This document shows, piece by piece, positions 1 through 6,141 of a stretch of DNA of 16,017 nucleotides. The stretch spans positions 1 to 16,017 of the forward strand of contig QKGK01000550.1 of the NCBI GenBank assembly GCA_003250455.1, in the 5' to 3' direction. The DNA is from Chloroflexota bacterium. GTDB taxonomy: Bacteria; Chloroflexota; Anaerolineae; Anaerolineales; UBA11579. Below the pieces are notes generated by a model, which was not told where the DNA came from, did not search any database, and saw only the letters and a list, made by a program, of their open reading frames with translations. The position numbers were made by a program, and so were the translations under genes. Positions within the stretch are counted from its first letter, which is position 1. Every line of letters starts with the position of its first letter.

Positions 1-15
1 ATTAAGTTGTCACAC

Positions 16-31
16 GGCTGATTCTTCAGCC
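16..31 (-). other. Hairpin at the predicted 5' end of the leftward transcript
   Basis: A perfect 6-bp stem (GGCTGA/TCAGCC) with a 4-nt loop lies where the RNA from the promoter at 38-66 would begin. There is no T-tract, so it is not a terminator. A 5'-terminal stem-loop commonly protects mRNA from decay; that role is an inference here. Confidence 0.4.
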
Positions 32-37
32 ACCCTG

Positions 38-66
38 ATTATAGCGTTTTGTAGGGGATGGGTCAA
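38..66 (-). promoter_or_regulatory. Near-consensus sigma-70-type promoter reading leftward off the window
   Basis: On the minus strand a -35 TTGACC (66-61, 5 of 6 matches to TTGACA) and a -10 TATAAT (43-38, 6 of 6) are separated by exactly 17 nt. Transcription would start near 31 and run off the left edge. The predicted RNA begins almost at once with a perfect hairpin (31-16: GGCTGA, loop AGAA, TCAGCC). The transcribed gene or RNA lies outside the window and cannot be named. This is the best-matching promoter in the window. Confidence 0.65.
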
Positions 67-275
67 TGTTTTGTGCATAAATTCTCAATTCGCTCATTCC
101 ACTAGCATGAGCGAAAGGAGCATTCTTGTTTTCACTCACACAGGTCAAGACCACCAGTATGGCCGGCGGCTTCATCTGATCCTACAGGCTTCTGCTTCTT
201 GCCGCACCTCAGGGTCACACATGGTTTGCTCTTACCCTCACAGCTCTTTTTTCCATTATCACTTACTCCCTTACC
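67..275. other. Intergenic stretch without a supported gene
   Basis: An 86-codon open frame on the plus strand (71-331) exists but has no ribosome-binding site, an unusual Ser/His/Pro-rich composition and runs straight through the palindromic repeat at 276-301, so it is not called. The only structure seen here is a 7-bp inverted repeat, CGCTCAT (91-97) with ATGAGCG (107-113), separated by 9 nt, of unknown role. Confidence 0.4.
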
Positions 276-301
276 TGGATTCCCGCGCAGGCGGGAATCC
301 A
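276..301. repeat. dRS3-like palindromic repeat
   Basis: A perfect inverted repeat has 11-bp arms, TGGATTCCCGC (276-286) and GCGGGAATCCA (291-301), around GCAG. Its core fits ATTCCC-N8-GGGAAT, the form of the dRS3 repeat known from Neisseria and of look-alike dispersed palindromes in many environmental bacteria. Only one copy is in the window, so dispersal in this genome is inferred rather than seen. Confidence 0.6.
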
Positions 302-351
302 CACATTCCCCTTTCAGCCCTGCAGCCTTAAATCCCTAAATGGGTTAAATA

Positions 352-379
352 AAAAAGCACAACCGCGGTTGTGCTTTTT
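352..379. terminator. Bidirectional intrinsic terminator
   Basis: A perfect 28-bp palindrome combines a GC-rich stem (GCACAACCG 357-365 with CGGTTGTGC 366-374) with an A-tract on one side and a T-tract on the other. It therefore works as a rho-independent terminator in both directions. It ends the minus-strand gene whose stop codon is at 403. Confidence 0.85.
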
Positions 380-402
380 GCTAACAATGAAACTTCTATG
401 CG

Positions 403-600
403 TTATTTATCCTTCTTCAGGACAGGAAGGCCGCTCTTGGTTTCAGAAACCATGTAGCCATCGGGCACTGCATCCAAAGCACCATCTTTCACATCACCGG
501 CGAAGAAATAAATCATGCGTTCGCCGCCACCCTTGAGGGTTGTCATTCTTCCATGCAGGAAGTACGTTTTCCCTTTTCCGTTGGTATAACTGAAGGCCAT
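403..600 (-). CDS. Small conserved hypothetical protein (65 aa)
   Basis: A 65-residue soluble protein with no signal peptide or membrane segment. It is rich in Gly, Lys and aromatic residues, opens with MAFSYTNGKGKTYFLHG, has a central IYFFAGDV segment and ends GLPVLKKDK. The style resembles short conserved proteins of unknown function that I recall from Chloroflexota and other environmental bacteria; I know no assigned function. The start is secure: an AGGAGG ribosome-binding site lies 7 nt before the ATG. It has its own strong promoter (640-667) with an operator-like dyad in the spacer, and a terminator just after its stop codon, so it is a single-gene, probably regulated unit. It lies downstream of ferritin on the same strand, but a shared role is only a guess. 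Confidence 0.8.
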   Translation of the reverse strand: MAFSYTNGKGKTYFLHGRMTTLKGGGERMIYFFAGDVKDGALDAVPDGYMVSETKSGLPVLKKDK

Positions 601-639
601 ATCAATCCTCCTTTCAAGGCACGTGAGGCCGTTTTACCT

Positions 640-667
640 ATTATAGTAAACTTTCTCCAGTTTACAA
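640..667 (-). promoter_or_regulatory. Promoter of the 65-aa gene with an operator-like dyad in the spacer
   Basis: On the minus strand a -35 TTGTAA (667-662) and a perfect -10 TATAAT (645-640) are 16 nt apart. The spacer is almost filled by a perfect dyad, GTAAACT (646-652) and AGTTTAC (659-665), with 6 nt between the arms. A protein bound there would block polymerase, so a repressor site is likely. Start of transcription is expected near 633, giving a leader of about 33 nt with the AGGAGG site. Confidence 0.6.
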
Positions 668-675
668 GGTTTTGG

Positions 676-695
676 TTAGGCTAATTCTAGCCTAA
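676..695. promoter_or_regulatory. Metal-regulator-like dyad (DtxR/IdeR-type, tentative)
   Basis: A perfect inverted repeat TTAGGCTA (676-683), ATTC, TAGCCTAA (688-695) lies upstream of the -35 of the 65-aa gene and downstream of ferritin. The stretch 671-689 matches 14 of 19 positions of the DtxR/IdeR iron-box consensus as I remember it. The half-sites are TTAGG-N10-CCTAA, one base longer than the classic N9. No T-tract follows on the minus strand, so it is not a typical ferritin terminator. Confidence 0.35.
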
Positions 696-758
696 TTCCG
701 AGAGGAGAACATCCCCTCAAAGTACCGTCAAGTTTTCAACGGCCAGGTTGTCAGGCTG

Positions 759-1286
759 TTATGCGGCCCCCCCGGCTGCCCCACCTTCAACCGACTCGAT
801 CTGAGTAAGGGTATCGGTGATATAGGTTTCTGCCATCAGCATGTTATCGCTGGAGCGTTTGATGATGTTCAGAATGGTGCTCATCTTGGAAATCTCTTCC
901 AGCTGCTCGTTGACAAACCAGCGCAGGAATTCCTGAGAGATGTGATCACGCTCGTCCTGGGCAATGTTCATCAGGTTGTTGATCTGTTCCGTGACAGTTT
1001 CTTCCCAGGTCAGCGCAGCCTGAACAGCTTCTGCAGGGGAGGCAAATCCCTTTCTTGGTTTTTCAATTGCCGGGATGTCCACTTCCCCGCCGGCATCCAG
1101 CACGTAACGCAGGAGCTTCATTGCATGGAAGCGTTCTTCTTCGGCCTGGGCAAAGAAGATCTGCGAAAGTTTGAGCATATCTCCCTCATCAAAATAAGAA
1201 GCGATCTGCAAATATTCCAGGCTCGCGCCAAATTCATTTCCAATTTGCGCATTAATGGCAGATTCAAGTTTTTTACTTAGTAACAT
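759..1286 (-). CDS. ftn: Ferritin (non-heme iron storage protein)
   Basis: Ferritin oxidises Fe(II) and stores it as a mineral core inside a 24-subunit cytosolic cage. The 175 residues match the usual bacterial length. The diiron ferroxidase ligands are all visible and sit one residue later than in E. coli FtnA: E18, Y25, E51, H54, E95 and Q128, with E50, E127 and E131 available for the third iron site. There is no heme-ligand pattern of bacterioferritin and no signal peptide. The C-terminus ends in a Gly/Ala-rich tail (GGAAGGAA), which is unusual and probably disordered. The start is supported by AAGGAGAT 7 nt upstream. No iron-box is seen upstream of the gene; a possible one lies downstream (676-695), before the next gene on the same strand. 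Confidence 0.95.
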   Translation of the reverse strand: MLLSKKLESAINAQIGNEFGASLEYLQIASYFDEGDMLKLSQIFFAQAEEERFHAMKLLRYVLDAGGEVDIPAIEKPRKGFASPAEAVQAALTWEETVTEQINNLMNIAQDERDHISQEFLRWFVNEQLEEISKMSTILNIIKRSSDNMLMAETYITDTLTQIESVEGGAAGGAA

Positions 1287-1332
1287 TTTTTAATCTCCTT
1301 GTAGAAATAGATTTAAATGTGATTGGCAATTT

Positions 1333-1338
1333 TCTATA
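1333..1338 (-). promoter_or_regulatory. Possible -10 of the ferritin promoter
   Basis: TATAGA on the minus strand lies about 47 nt upstream of the ferritin ATG. No good -35 hexamer is found at 16-18 nt, so the assignment is weak. Confidence 0.3.
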
Positions 1339-1498
1339 GCCCACACCATTTTTCATAAAACTTATCACACCCATTAGACTAGTTGTCCGGGGGGAACCTT
1401 ACACCTGACAGACGGGTTTTCTCTCGCAATTGGGTGGATGATGCGGGTAAAATGCACAATCTTGTTCAGTTTCTCCACACCAATCCCCAATCACCCAG

Positions 1499-1636
1499 TT
1501 AGTACCAACCCAGCAGCAACCCCAACAGGAACACCACCAGCATGGGGACGATCAGGCTGACATCGCCAAAGCGCTTGCGAGAGGGGATATAGCCCCACAG
1601 GAGCACAATTATCAAAAAAACCAGTAAAATCTTCAT
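1499..1636 (-). CDS. Small two-helix membrane protein (45 aa)
   Basis: This short gene encodes 45 residues beginning MKILLVFLIIVLLWGYIP and ending LLLGWY. Two hydrophobic helices (about 2-17 and 28-44) flank a basic loop SRKRFGD, so a hairpin in the cytoplasmic membrane with the loop inside is expected. Support for a real gene is unusually good for its size: a perfect -10 TATAAT at 1660-1665, GGAG 5 nt before the ATG, a second GGAGG just upstream, a clean hydrophobic reading frame and a stop right after the second helix. An intrinsic terminator upstream (1696-1722) isolates it from selD. I recognise no family. Small hydrophobic hairpins of this kind often modulate membrane complexes or stress responses, but nothing here shows which. 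Confidence 0.65.
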   Translation of the reverse strand: MKILLVFLIIVLLWGYIPSRKRFGDVSLIVPMLVVFLLGLLLGWY

Positions 1637-1659
1637 CCATACTCCATTTACTTACCTCC

Positions 1660-1665
1660 ATTATA
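1660..1665 (-). promoter_or_regulatory. -10 element of the small membrane protein gene
   Basis: A perfect TATAAT on the minus strand sits 23 nt before the ATG at 1636. Expected transcript start is near 1653, leaving a leader of about 17 nt that just holds the GGAG site. The -35 region is poor (TTTACC with 19 nt spacing). Confidence 0.5.
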
Positions 1666-1695
1666 CAAAATAATCACCCCTTCCGGTAAAACGAA

Positions 1696-1722
1696 AAAAC
1701 AACGCCGGAATAGCGTTGTTTT
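1696..1722 (-). terminator. Intrinsic terminator of selD
   Basis: Inverted repeat AAAACAACGC (1696-1705) and GCGTTGTTTT (1713-1722) with a 7-nt loop. On the minus strand the stem is followed by a run of six T, about 50 nt after the selD stop codon. Confidence 0.75.
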
Positions 1723-1773
1723 ATTAATTAAGGCGGATAATCGCCCGTTTTCCAATCGTTTGCGGCCCAGGCG

Positions 1774-2847
1774 CTATTTAAGCACCTCGATCCCTTCGCC
1801 TTCCAGTACCTCGCCAATCTGCCAAACGGGCTGCCCCATCTCCTCGGCCCGCTGTCTGAAGGCGTTCTGTTTTTCCGCCGGGACAGAAAGCAGCAGCCCG
1901 CCGCTGGTCTGCGGATCGTAGAGCAGCATTTCTTCCCACTCTTCCCACGCGCCGGTCAGGGTGACTCCTTTGTTAAAGTAAGACTTGTTATCATACGCCC
2001 CGCCGGGGAAGATATACTCCCGGGCATATTTTGCTGCGCAGGAAACAAACGGGATCTTCTCAAACTGGAACCGCAGCTTCACCCCGGAAGCCTCCGCTAC
2101 CTCGGCAGCGTGCCCCAGCAAGCTGAAGCCGGTGATGTCTGTCCCGCCGCGCACCTTAAATTCCACGGCCAGCTCGGCAGCCTTTTGGTTGAGGGTTTTC
2201 ATCCACCCGACCACCTCTGCCACATCTGCCGGGTCGGCCTTCTGCTGCTTGAGCGCCGTGGTGGTGGTGCCAAAGCCCAGCGGCTTGGTCAGGAATAGCA
2301 CGTCCCCGGGGCGTGCGCCGGTTTTGGTGATCGTTTTATCCGGGTGGACCAGCCCGATCACCACCAGCCCGTATTTCGGTTCTTCGTCCTGAATGGTATG
2401 GCCGCCCGCCAGGGCAACACCGGCCAGGGCGGCGATCTCCGCACCGCCGCGCAGGATCTCCCCGCCAACATCCGGCGGAAGCGCGGGCGGCAGCCCGACG
2501 ATATTCAGCGCCAGGAAAGGCTTCCCGCCCATGGCATATACGTCCGAAAGGCTGTTAGCCGCGGCAATCGCCCCGTAGTCCCTGGGGTCGTCCACCACCG
2601 GGGTAAAGAAATCGGTGGTGACTACCAGGGCACGGTCCTCGTCCAGCCGCCATATAGCGGCATCGTCCGGGTCGTCCAGTCCTACCAGCAGTTCAGGGAA
2701 GGATTGATCCCGAAAGACATCTTTGATTGGGCCCAGCACCTGAGCCAGCGCTTCTGCGCTTAATTTCGAGGCTCAACCTGCACAGCGGGAATAGCTGGTC
2801 AGGCGGATCTGTTTGCCGGATTGTCCGTCAGCCGGTTTGGTGCTCAT
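1774..2847 (-). CDS. selD: Selenide, water dikinase SelD containing selenocysteine (TGA codon at 2773-2775)
   Basis: SelD uses ATP to turn selenide into selenophosphate, the selenium donor for selenocysteine and selenouridine. The full gene has 358 codons. The start ATG at 2847 has GGAGG 6 nt upstream; a later GTG at 2739 has no ribosome-binding site and would delete the active site. Residues 14-28 run I-R-L-T-S-Y-S-R-C-A-G-Sec-A-S-K: Sec25 aligns with catalytic C17 and K28 with K20 of the E. coli enzyme. Further marks are the DPDDAA metal/ATP site (59-64), TTDFFTP (77-83), SLSDVYAMGG (99-108), GGTDITGFSLLGH (234-246) and DPQTSGG (311-317). A SECIS-like hairpin follows the TGA. A terminator ends the SPFH gene 31 nt before the ATG, so how selD is transcribed is unclear. 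A decayed gene is unlikely because everything around the TGA is conserved. Confidence 0.93.
2741..2775 (-). promoter_or_regulatory. Bacterial SECIS-like hairpin in selD
   Basis: Starting at the TGA itself, the RNA folds into a lower stem (TGAGCC 2775-2770 with GGCTCA 2746-2741), a 9-nt 5'-side bulge, an upper stem (AGCGC with GCGCT) and a loop AGAA. The loop has a G among its first two bases and lies 17 nt after the TGA, both inside the bacterial SECIS rules I know (16-37 nt, loop of 3-14 nt). SelB would bind this to insert selenocysteine. Confidence 0.75.
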
Positions 2848-2877
2848 GCACCACCTCCATAAAGGTATCCATAAAAA

Positions 2878-2905
2878 AACCTGCGGACAGTACTGTCCGC
2901 AGGTT
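2878..2905 (-). terminator. Intrinsic terminator of the SPFH gene
   Basis: A perfect 28-bp palindrome (arms AACCTGCGGACAGT and its complement, centre between 2891 and 2892) is followed on the minus strand by a run of seven T. It lies 49 nt after the SPFH stop and only 31 nt before the selD ATG, so it must either leak or be bypassed by a promoter overlapping it. Confidence 0.85.
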
Positions 2906-2953
2906 ATTATACTGCATCGGGAGGGCAAAACCATTCCCCCACCTGGACCTGAC

Positions 2954-4015
2954 CTATGGGGTCAGCGTGGTGGTTCCGCCATCCGGCAGCGGCAGCAGGA
3001 AGGGCGTATCACCCGGCAGCAGCATCACCGAAATGTTCGGAGCGATCTTCTCGATGTACTGCAGCTGCAAGACATCCGGGTTGGCGGCAATCGCCTCCCC
3101 GAGGAGTTCCAATGCCTGTGCTTCCGCTTCCGCCTGGATCACGCGGGCTTCTGCTTCCGCATTCGCCTGGATGACCAACGACTGGGCCTGGCCTTCGGCG
3201 CGGATCACTGCCGCATCGGCCAGACCCTGCGCTTCCTGTCTGGCCTGTTCGGCCTCCTGGCGGCGCTGGTCGACCACAAAGGCGGCCTGCTGGGCAAGCT
3301 GCTCGGCGATCTGCTTCTGCTCTACCGAGGCGGCATATTCATCCGAGAAGGAAAGGTTGCGCAGCACAAAGTCCACCAGCACAAAACCTTCCGCTTCCAG
3401 GCGGGTGCTCATATCCGTTACCATTCTTTCTACCAGCTCTTGCCTTTTGGTGCTGTAGACCTCTTCGATTCCGTAAGCGGAGACCGCATCACGGATCACG
3501 CCGCGGGACAGGGTACGGATAAAATCGTCCCGGTATGTATTCTGCCAGTCAATGTGGACGGTGACCACTTTGGACGGGTCGATAAAAAAGATTACCGAAG
3601 CATCCACACGCACCAACTGGCCGTCAGCGGTTCGGGCCTCGATCGAGTCATCCCCCAGCCGGTCACCCTCTTCATGGGCAATCGACATGGTATACGTCTG
3701 ACGGGAAATTGGGTATGTCACCACCCGGTCAAAGAAAGGCACAATCCAGTTCAGACCGGGTTGGAGCGCCTCAGGGCGCACACCGCCGTCCCCCAAAGCG
3801 GTGATCACCACCCCGCGTTCAGTCGGCTCGATGAAAACCAGCCCCGCTGAAAGGATATTCATCACGATTGCCAGGGCCAGGACGATCGAGATCATCGGCA
3901 CCGTCCCCTTCACAGTCTTGTCGCGCGCGGCTCGCACCACGGCAAAAACGATCACGCCGAAAAGTGCAATCCACGAGAAGGCGGCCAGGCTTTTGACCAC
4001 TGTGATCAAATTCAT
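2954..4015 (-). CDS. SPFH/band-7 (prohibitin-like) membrane protein
   Basis: A 353-residue membrane-scaffold protein of the SPFH superfamily (stomatin, prohibitin, flotillin, HflK/C). Two hydrophobic helices lie at the N-terminus (about 11-29 and 40-60); the SPFH domain spans roughly 60-230, with the typical GVRPEALQPGLNWIVP-type loop (78-93) and VDASVIFFIDP strand (137-147). An Ala/Glu/Gln-rich coiled coil follows (about 230-310), then a short hydrophobic tail. Such proteins oligomerise into rings in the membrane and often regulate proteases such as FtsH; no protease gene is adjacent, so the partner is unknown. The two N-terminal helices instead of one are a minor variation. Start: GGAGG 6 nt before the ATG; a TATAAT lies at 4060-4065. 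It is a single-gene unit ended by the terminator at 2878-2905. Confidence 0.9.
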   Translation of the reverse strand: MNLITVVKSLAAFSWIALFGVIVFAVVRAARDKTVKGTVPMISIVLALAIVMNILSAGLVFIEPTERGVVITALGDGGVRPEALQPGLNWIVPFFDRVVTYPISRQTYTMSIAHEEGDRLGDDSIEARTADGQLVRVDASVIFFIDPSKVVTVHIDWQNTYRDDFIRTLSRGVIRDAVSAYGIEEVYSTKRQELVERMVTDMSTRLEAEGFVLVDFVLRNLSFSDEYAASVEQKQIAEQLAQQAAFVVDQRRQEAEQARQEAQGLADAAVIRAEGQAQSLVIQANAEAEARVIQAEAEAQALELLGEAIAANPDVLQLQYIEKIAPNISVMLLPGDTPFLLPLPDGGTTTLTP

Positions 4016-4059
4016 ATTCTTCCTCCATTCTAAAGTTGGTAAAAACTCTCTATTTCATC

Positions 4060-4065
4060 ATTATA
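4060..4065 (-). promoter_or_regulatory. -10 element of the SPFH gene
   Basis: A perfect TATAAT on the minus strand lies 44 nt before the SPFH ATG; a second TATAAT lies further up at 4084-4089. Neither has a convincing -35, so which one is used is open. Confidence 0.45.
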
Positions 4066-4205
4066 TCGGGAGTTTATTAAAGAATTATAAAACAGGCACC
4101 CCAAAAACCGCATACTAAGTATGGGGATTGCCGGGAAAGCGTCCCTTTCAGCAGTAACTTGCCTGCCGATTGCTGTGCAATCGCCCTGATCGTCCCCCCA
4201 CAGGA

Positions 4206-4234
4206 TTGCCCCCGTCCGGGAAGCATGCTAAACT
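4206..4234 (+). promoter_or_regulatory. Promoter giving a leaderless transcript of the PyrK-like gene
   Basis: A -35-like TTGCCC (4206-4211), a 17-nt spacer and an extended -10 TGCTAAACT (4226-4234) end 6 nt before the ATG at 4241. Transcription would start on or next to the A of the ATG. No Shine-Dalgarno sequence is present. Confidence 0.5.
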
Positions 4235-4240
4235 GCAAGC

Positions 4241-4942
4241 ATGCAGGCAAATCTCGGTAAAATCCTAGAAATTCAGCAAAACCAGGACGGCAGCCACCAG
4301 GGGATCATCGCCTGGCCGGAAAATGCCGGACACGTGCCTGCGGCCGGTCAATATATCCAGGCACATAATCCTAAAGAGGCATCCGCCCCTGCCGCCGTTT
4401 CCCTGTTTGCCGGTGGATTGCACCCCTTTGAAAGTGAAGGCCGCCACTTCCAGACCGCCCCGGGGATGCCCGAATCCTGGCTGCCGGGAGACACGCTCCT
4501 GCTGCGCGGTCCGCTGGGAAACGGTTTTTACTTCTCACCAGGGGTGCGCCGGGTCACCCTGGCCGCCTTAGGGCCCTTTGGTGCGCACCTGCTGCCGCTG
4601 GCCGGGGCTGTGCTGGCCGCCGGGGGAGAGGTCTCCCTGCTGATGGACGGCGATTTTCCCATCCTCCCCGCCAGCATTGAGGTGAGCCCATTGGCAGACC
4701 TGTCCGAAGCCCTTCACTGGGCCGACTACGCCGCCTGTGCGGTCTCATTGGAAGACCTGCCTATTGCCCGGGAGCAGCTCTCTGGTGCAGGCGGGCACGC
4801 CAATATGCAGGTGCTGGTGCATGCCCCCATGCCCTGCGGCGCGCTGGCCGCCTGCGGAGTATGCGCCTTCACTTCAAGTCAAGGGATATCCCTGCTGGCC
4901 TGCGAAGACGGGCCGGTGTTCGATTGGTCGCAAATCCGGTAA
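4241..4942 (+). CDS. PyrK-like iron-sulfur protein (dihydroorotate dehydrogenase electron-transfer-subunit family), divergent
   Basis: A 233-residue cytosolic protein whose C-terminus matches the 2Fe-2S domain of PyrK, the FAD/Fe-S subunit that passes electrons from dihydroorotate dehydrogenase to NAD. Four cysteines fit this domain: C199, C205, C208 and C221, followed by the diagnostic EDGPVFDW. The spacing C-x5-C-x2-C differs from the usual C-x4-C-x2-C. The flavin-binding RxYS motif is replaced by AVSLFAG near residue 52, and the nucleotide-binding Gly-rich loop is replaced by ALGPFGAHLLP near 108. FAD and NAD binding are therefore doubtful. There is no pyrD partner nearby, so it may serve another oxidoreductase. 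The gene stands alone, divergent from the SPFH gene, and appears leaderless. The family call is firm; the function is not. Confidence 0.75.
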   Translation: MQANLGKILEIQQNQDGSHQGIIAWPENAGHVPAAGQYIQAHNPKEASAPAAVSLFAGGLHPFESEGRHFQTAPGMPESWLPGDTLLLRGPLGNGFYFSPGVRRVTLAALGPFGAHLLPLAGAVLAAGGEVSLLMDGDFPILPASIEVSPLADLSEALHWADYAACAVSLEDLPIAREQLSGAGGHANMQVLVHAPMPCGALAACGVCAFTSSQGISLLACEDGPVFDWSQIR

Positions 4943-5162
4943 TATATCTTTATCTGCCAGTCCTGGATTCCCCGGCGGATTGTATGAAAAATGCAGAATG
5001 AATGATTTTCAATCCGAGCAACAACGCTGCCAGTTCAAAACATCGGCACCTGGGCTTTAGGTTGGCTGCCAGTTTTCGACCCATTTGCGGATACTTCACT
5101 CTGTTCAGGTTGACACCATTTCCTGATCACTCGGTGACTGGGTGCCTGATCACGATCTCCTC
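4943..5162. other. Convergent intergenic region with short direct repeats
   Basis: Between two convergent genes I see no clear terminator. Direct repeats occur: CCTGATCAC at 5122-5130 and 5145-5153 (23-bp period), and GCTGCCAGTT at 5026-5035 and 5065-5074. No function is evident. Confidence 0.35.
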
Positions 5163-6137
5163 TTACCAGGTGACCCCATTGGCTGCCAGATCGTGGACCA
5201 AAAGTTCCGTGAAGACCTCCGCCCCGTCCACATTCATATGATCGGAATCGCTGAAATATTCCGGATGGTCCCAATACAGATCGTGGTAATCCAGCCAGAT
5301 CACATTATCCCGATCTGCAAATAAAGACTGCATTGTGGCAAAATGGTCGTCCACCGGCGCAAATCGCTCCGCTTGCTGGTAGTAAAGCTCCGTGACCGGA
5401 TACCAGACAAACACGATCTGCACCTGGTGCGCCTCCAGCAGATCCAGCAAACGGTTGAAGTATACTACTTCCAGCGGGGTAATATACTCACGCCCCTCGA
5501 GATGGTAGGCGCTCCGTTCCGCGGCGATTTTCGCTTGGTCTTCCGGAGAAAATGAGGTAAATTGCTCATGGATTGGGCGGAAACCTTTGGTCATACCGGC
5601 AATTTCCCATGGCTGAGCCGGGAAAAGGATCGCCAGCGTTTCGTCCAGCCCGCCCAGATAAGCAAATTCCACTTTTACGAGCTCCCCGACCATGGGCAGC
5701 ACGTCTCCCTGCTCCCGCCCGACTTCAAGGTAATCGACATACTGCGACCAGAATGCAAGGTCTTGCTCTGTAAATCTATCATACCGGTAGCTGGCAAATG
5801 TGTGCAGGTCCATTGGCATCACCACTACCTTGGGCTGGAAGTCCGGCTCTTCGAAAGCCGCTCGCAGCTTAAAATAGGTGTGGATCGGGCTTTCTCCCCT
5901 GCTGGAATAATTGTAGGAATCGGGCACCAGGGTATCGTTGAACGCATCCAACGCGTGCGAATCGCCCGCAACCAGCAGTGAGACCTGGTCTTTCAGCGTG
6001 TCGAACTTCTTGCGGGTATATTCATACACATACGGCTGACGGGTAAAACGCACATACGCCCGCATCAGCGCATGGTTCAGCGGGAGGAACAGCAGGATAA
6101 AGACCAGCAGGCGTAAAAAGAACTTGTTTCTCATCAT
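5163..6137 (-). CDS. Membrane-anchored SGNH/AlgJ-like protein, partner of the MBOAT acetyltransferase
   Basis: A 324-residue protein with one N-terminal membrane helix (about 6-24) and a large extracytoplasmic domain. GDSH at 58-61 supplies the Ser nucleophile of the SGNH fold and DSDH at 297-300 supplies the Asp/His, so a full catalytic triad is present. Proteins of this type (AlgJ, AlgX, DltD, PatB) take acetyl or acyl groups from an MBOAT partner and put them on an exported polymer. The gene begins 4 nt after the stop of the MBOAT gene, supporting joint function and translational coupling; there is no separate ribosome-binding site. The ATG at 6137 is preferred over an upstream TTG (6179) inside the MBOAT gene, because the helix then starts right at the N-terminus (MMRNKFFLRLL). 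The exact polymer and reaction are unknown. Confidence 0.8.
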   Translation of the reverse strand: MMRNKFFLRLLVFILLFLPLNHALMRAYVRFTRQPYVYEYTRKKFDTLKDQVSLLVAGDSHALDAFNDTLVPDSYNYSSRGESPIHTYFKLRAAFEEPDFQPKVVVMPMDLHTFASYRYDRFTEQDLAFWSQYVDYLEVGREQGDVLPMVGELVKVEFAYLGGLDETLAILFPAQPWEIAGMTKGFRPIHEQFTSFSPEDQAKIAAERSAYHLEGREYITPLEVVYFNRLLDLLEAHQVQIVFVWYPVTELYYQQAERFAPVDDHFATMQSLFADRDNVIWLDYHDLYWDHPEYFSDSDHMNVDGAEVFTELLVHDLAANGVTW

Positions 6138-6141
6138 CGGC

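Noticed and set aside
71..331. 86-codon plus-strand open frame
   Set aside because: No ribosome site or leaderless -10, odd composition, and it crosses the dRS3-like palindrome.
1448..1453. Plus-strand TAAAAT resembling the leaderless -10
   Set aside because: No ATG follows at 6-7 nt and the downstream frame is short and runs antisense to the 45-aa gene.
1774..2739. SelD starting at GTG 2739
   Set aside because: No ribosome site and it would remove the catalytic Sec and Lys; the ATG at 2847 explains all conserved residues.
2813..3850. Long plus-strand frame (345 codons) opposite the SPFH gene
   Set aside because: It is the antisense shadow of a well-supported coding sequence and shows no recognisable domain.
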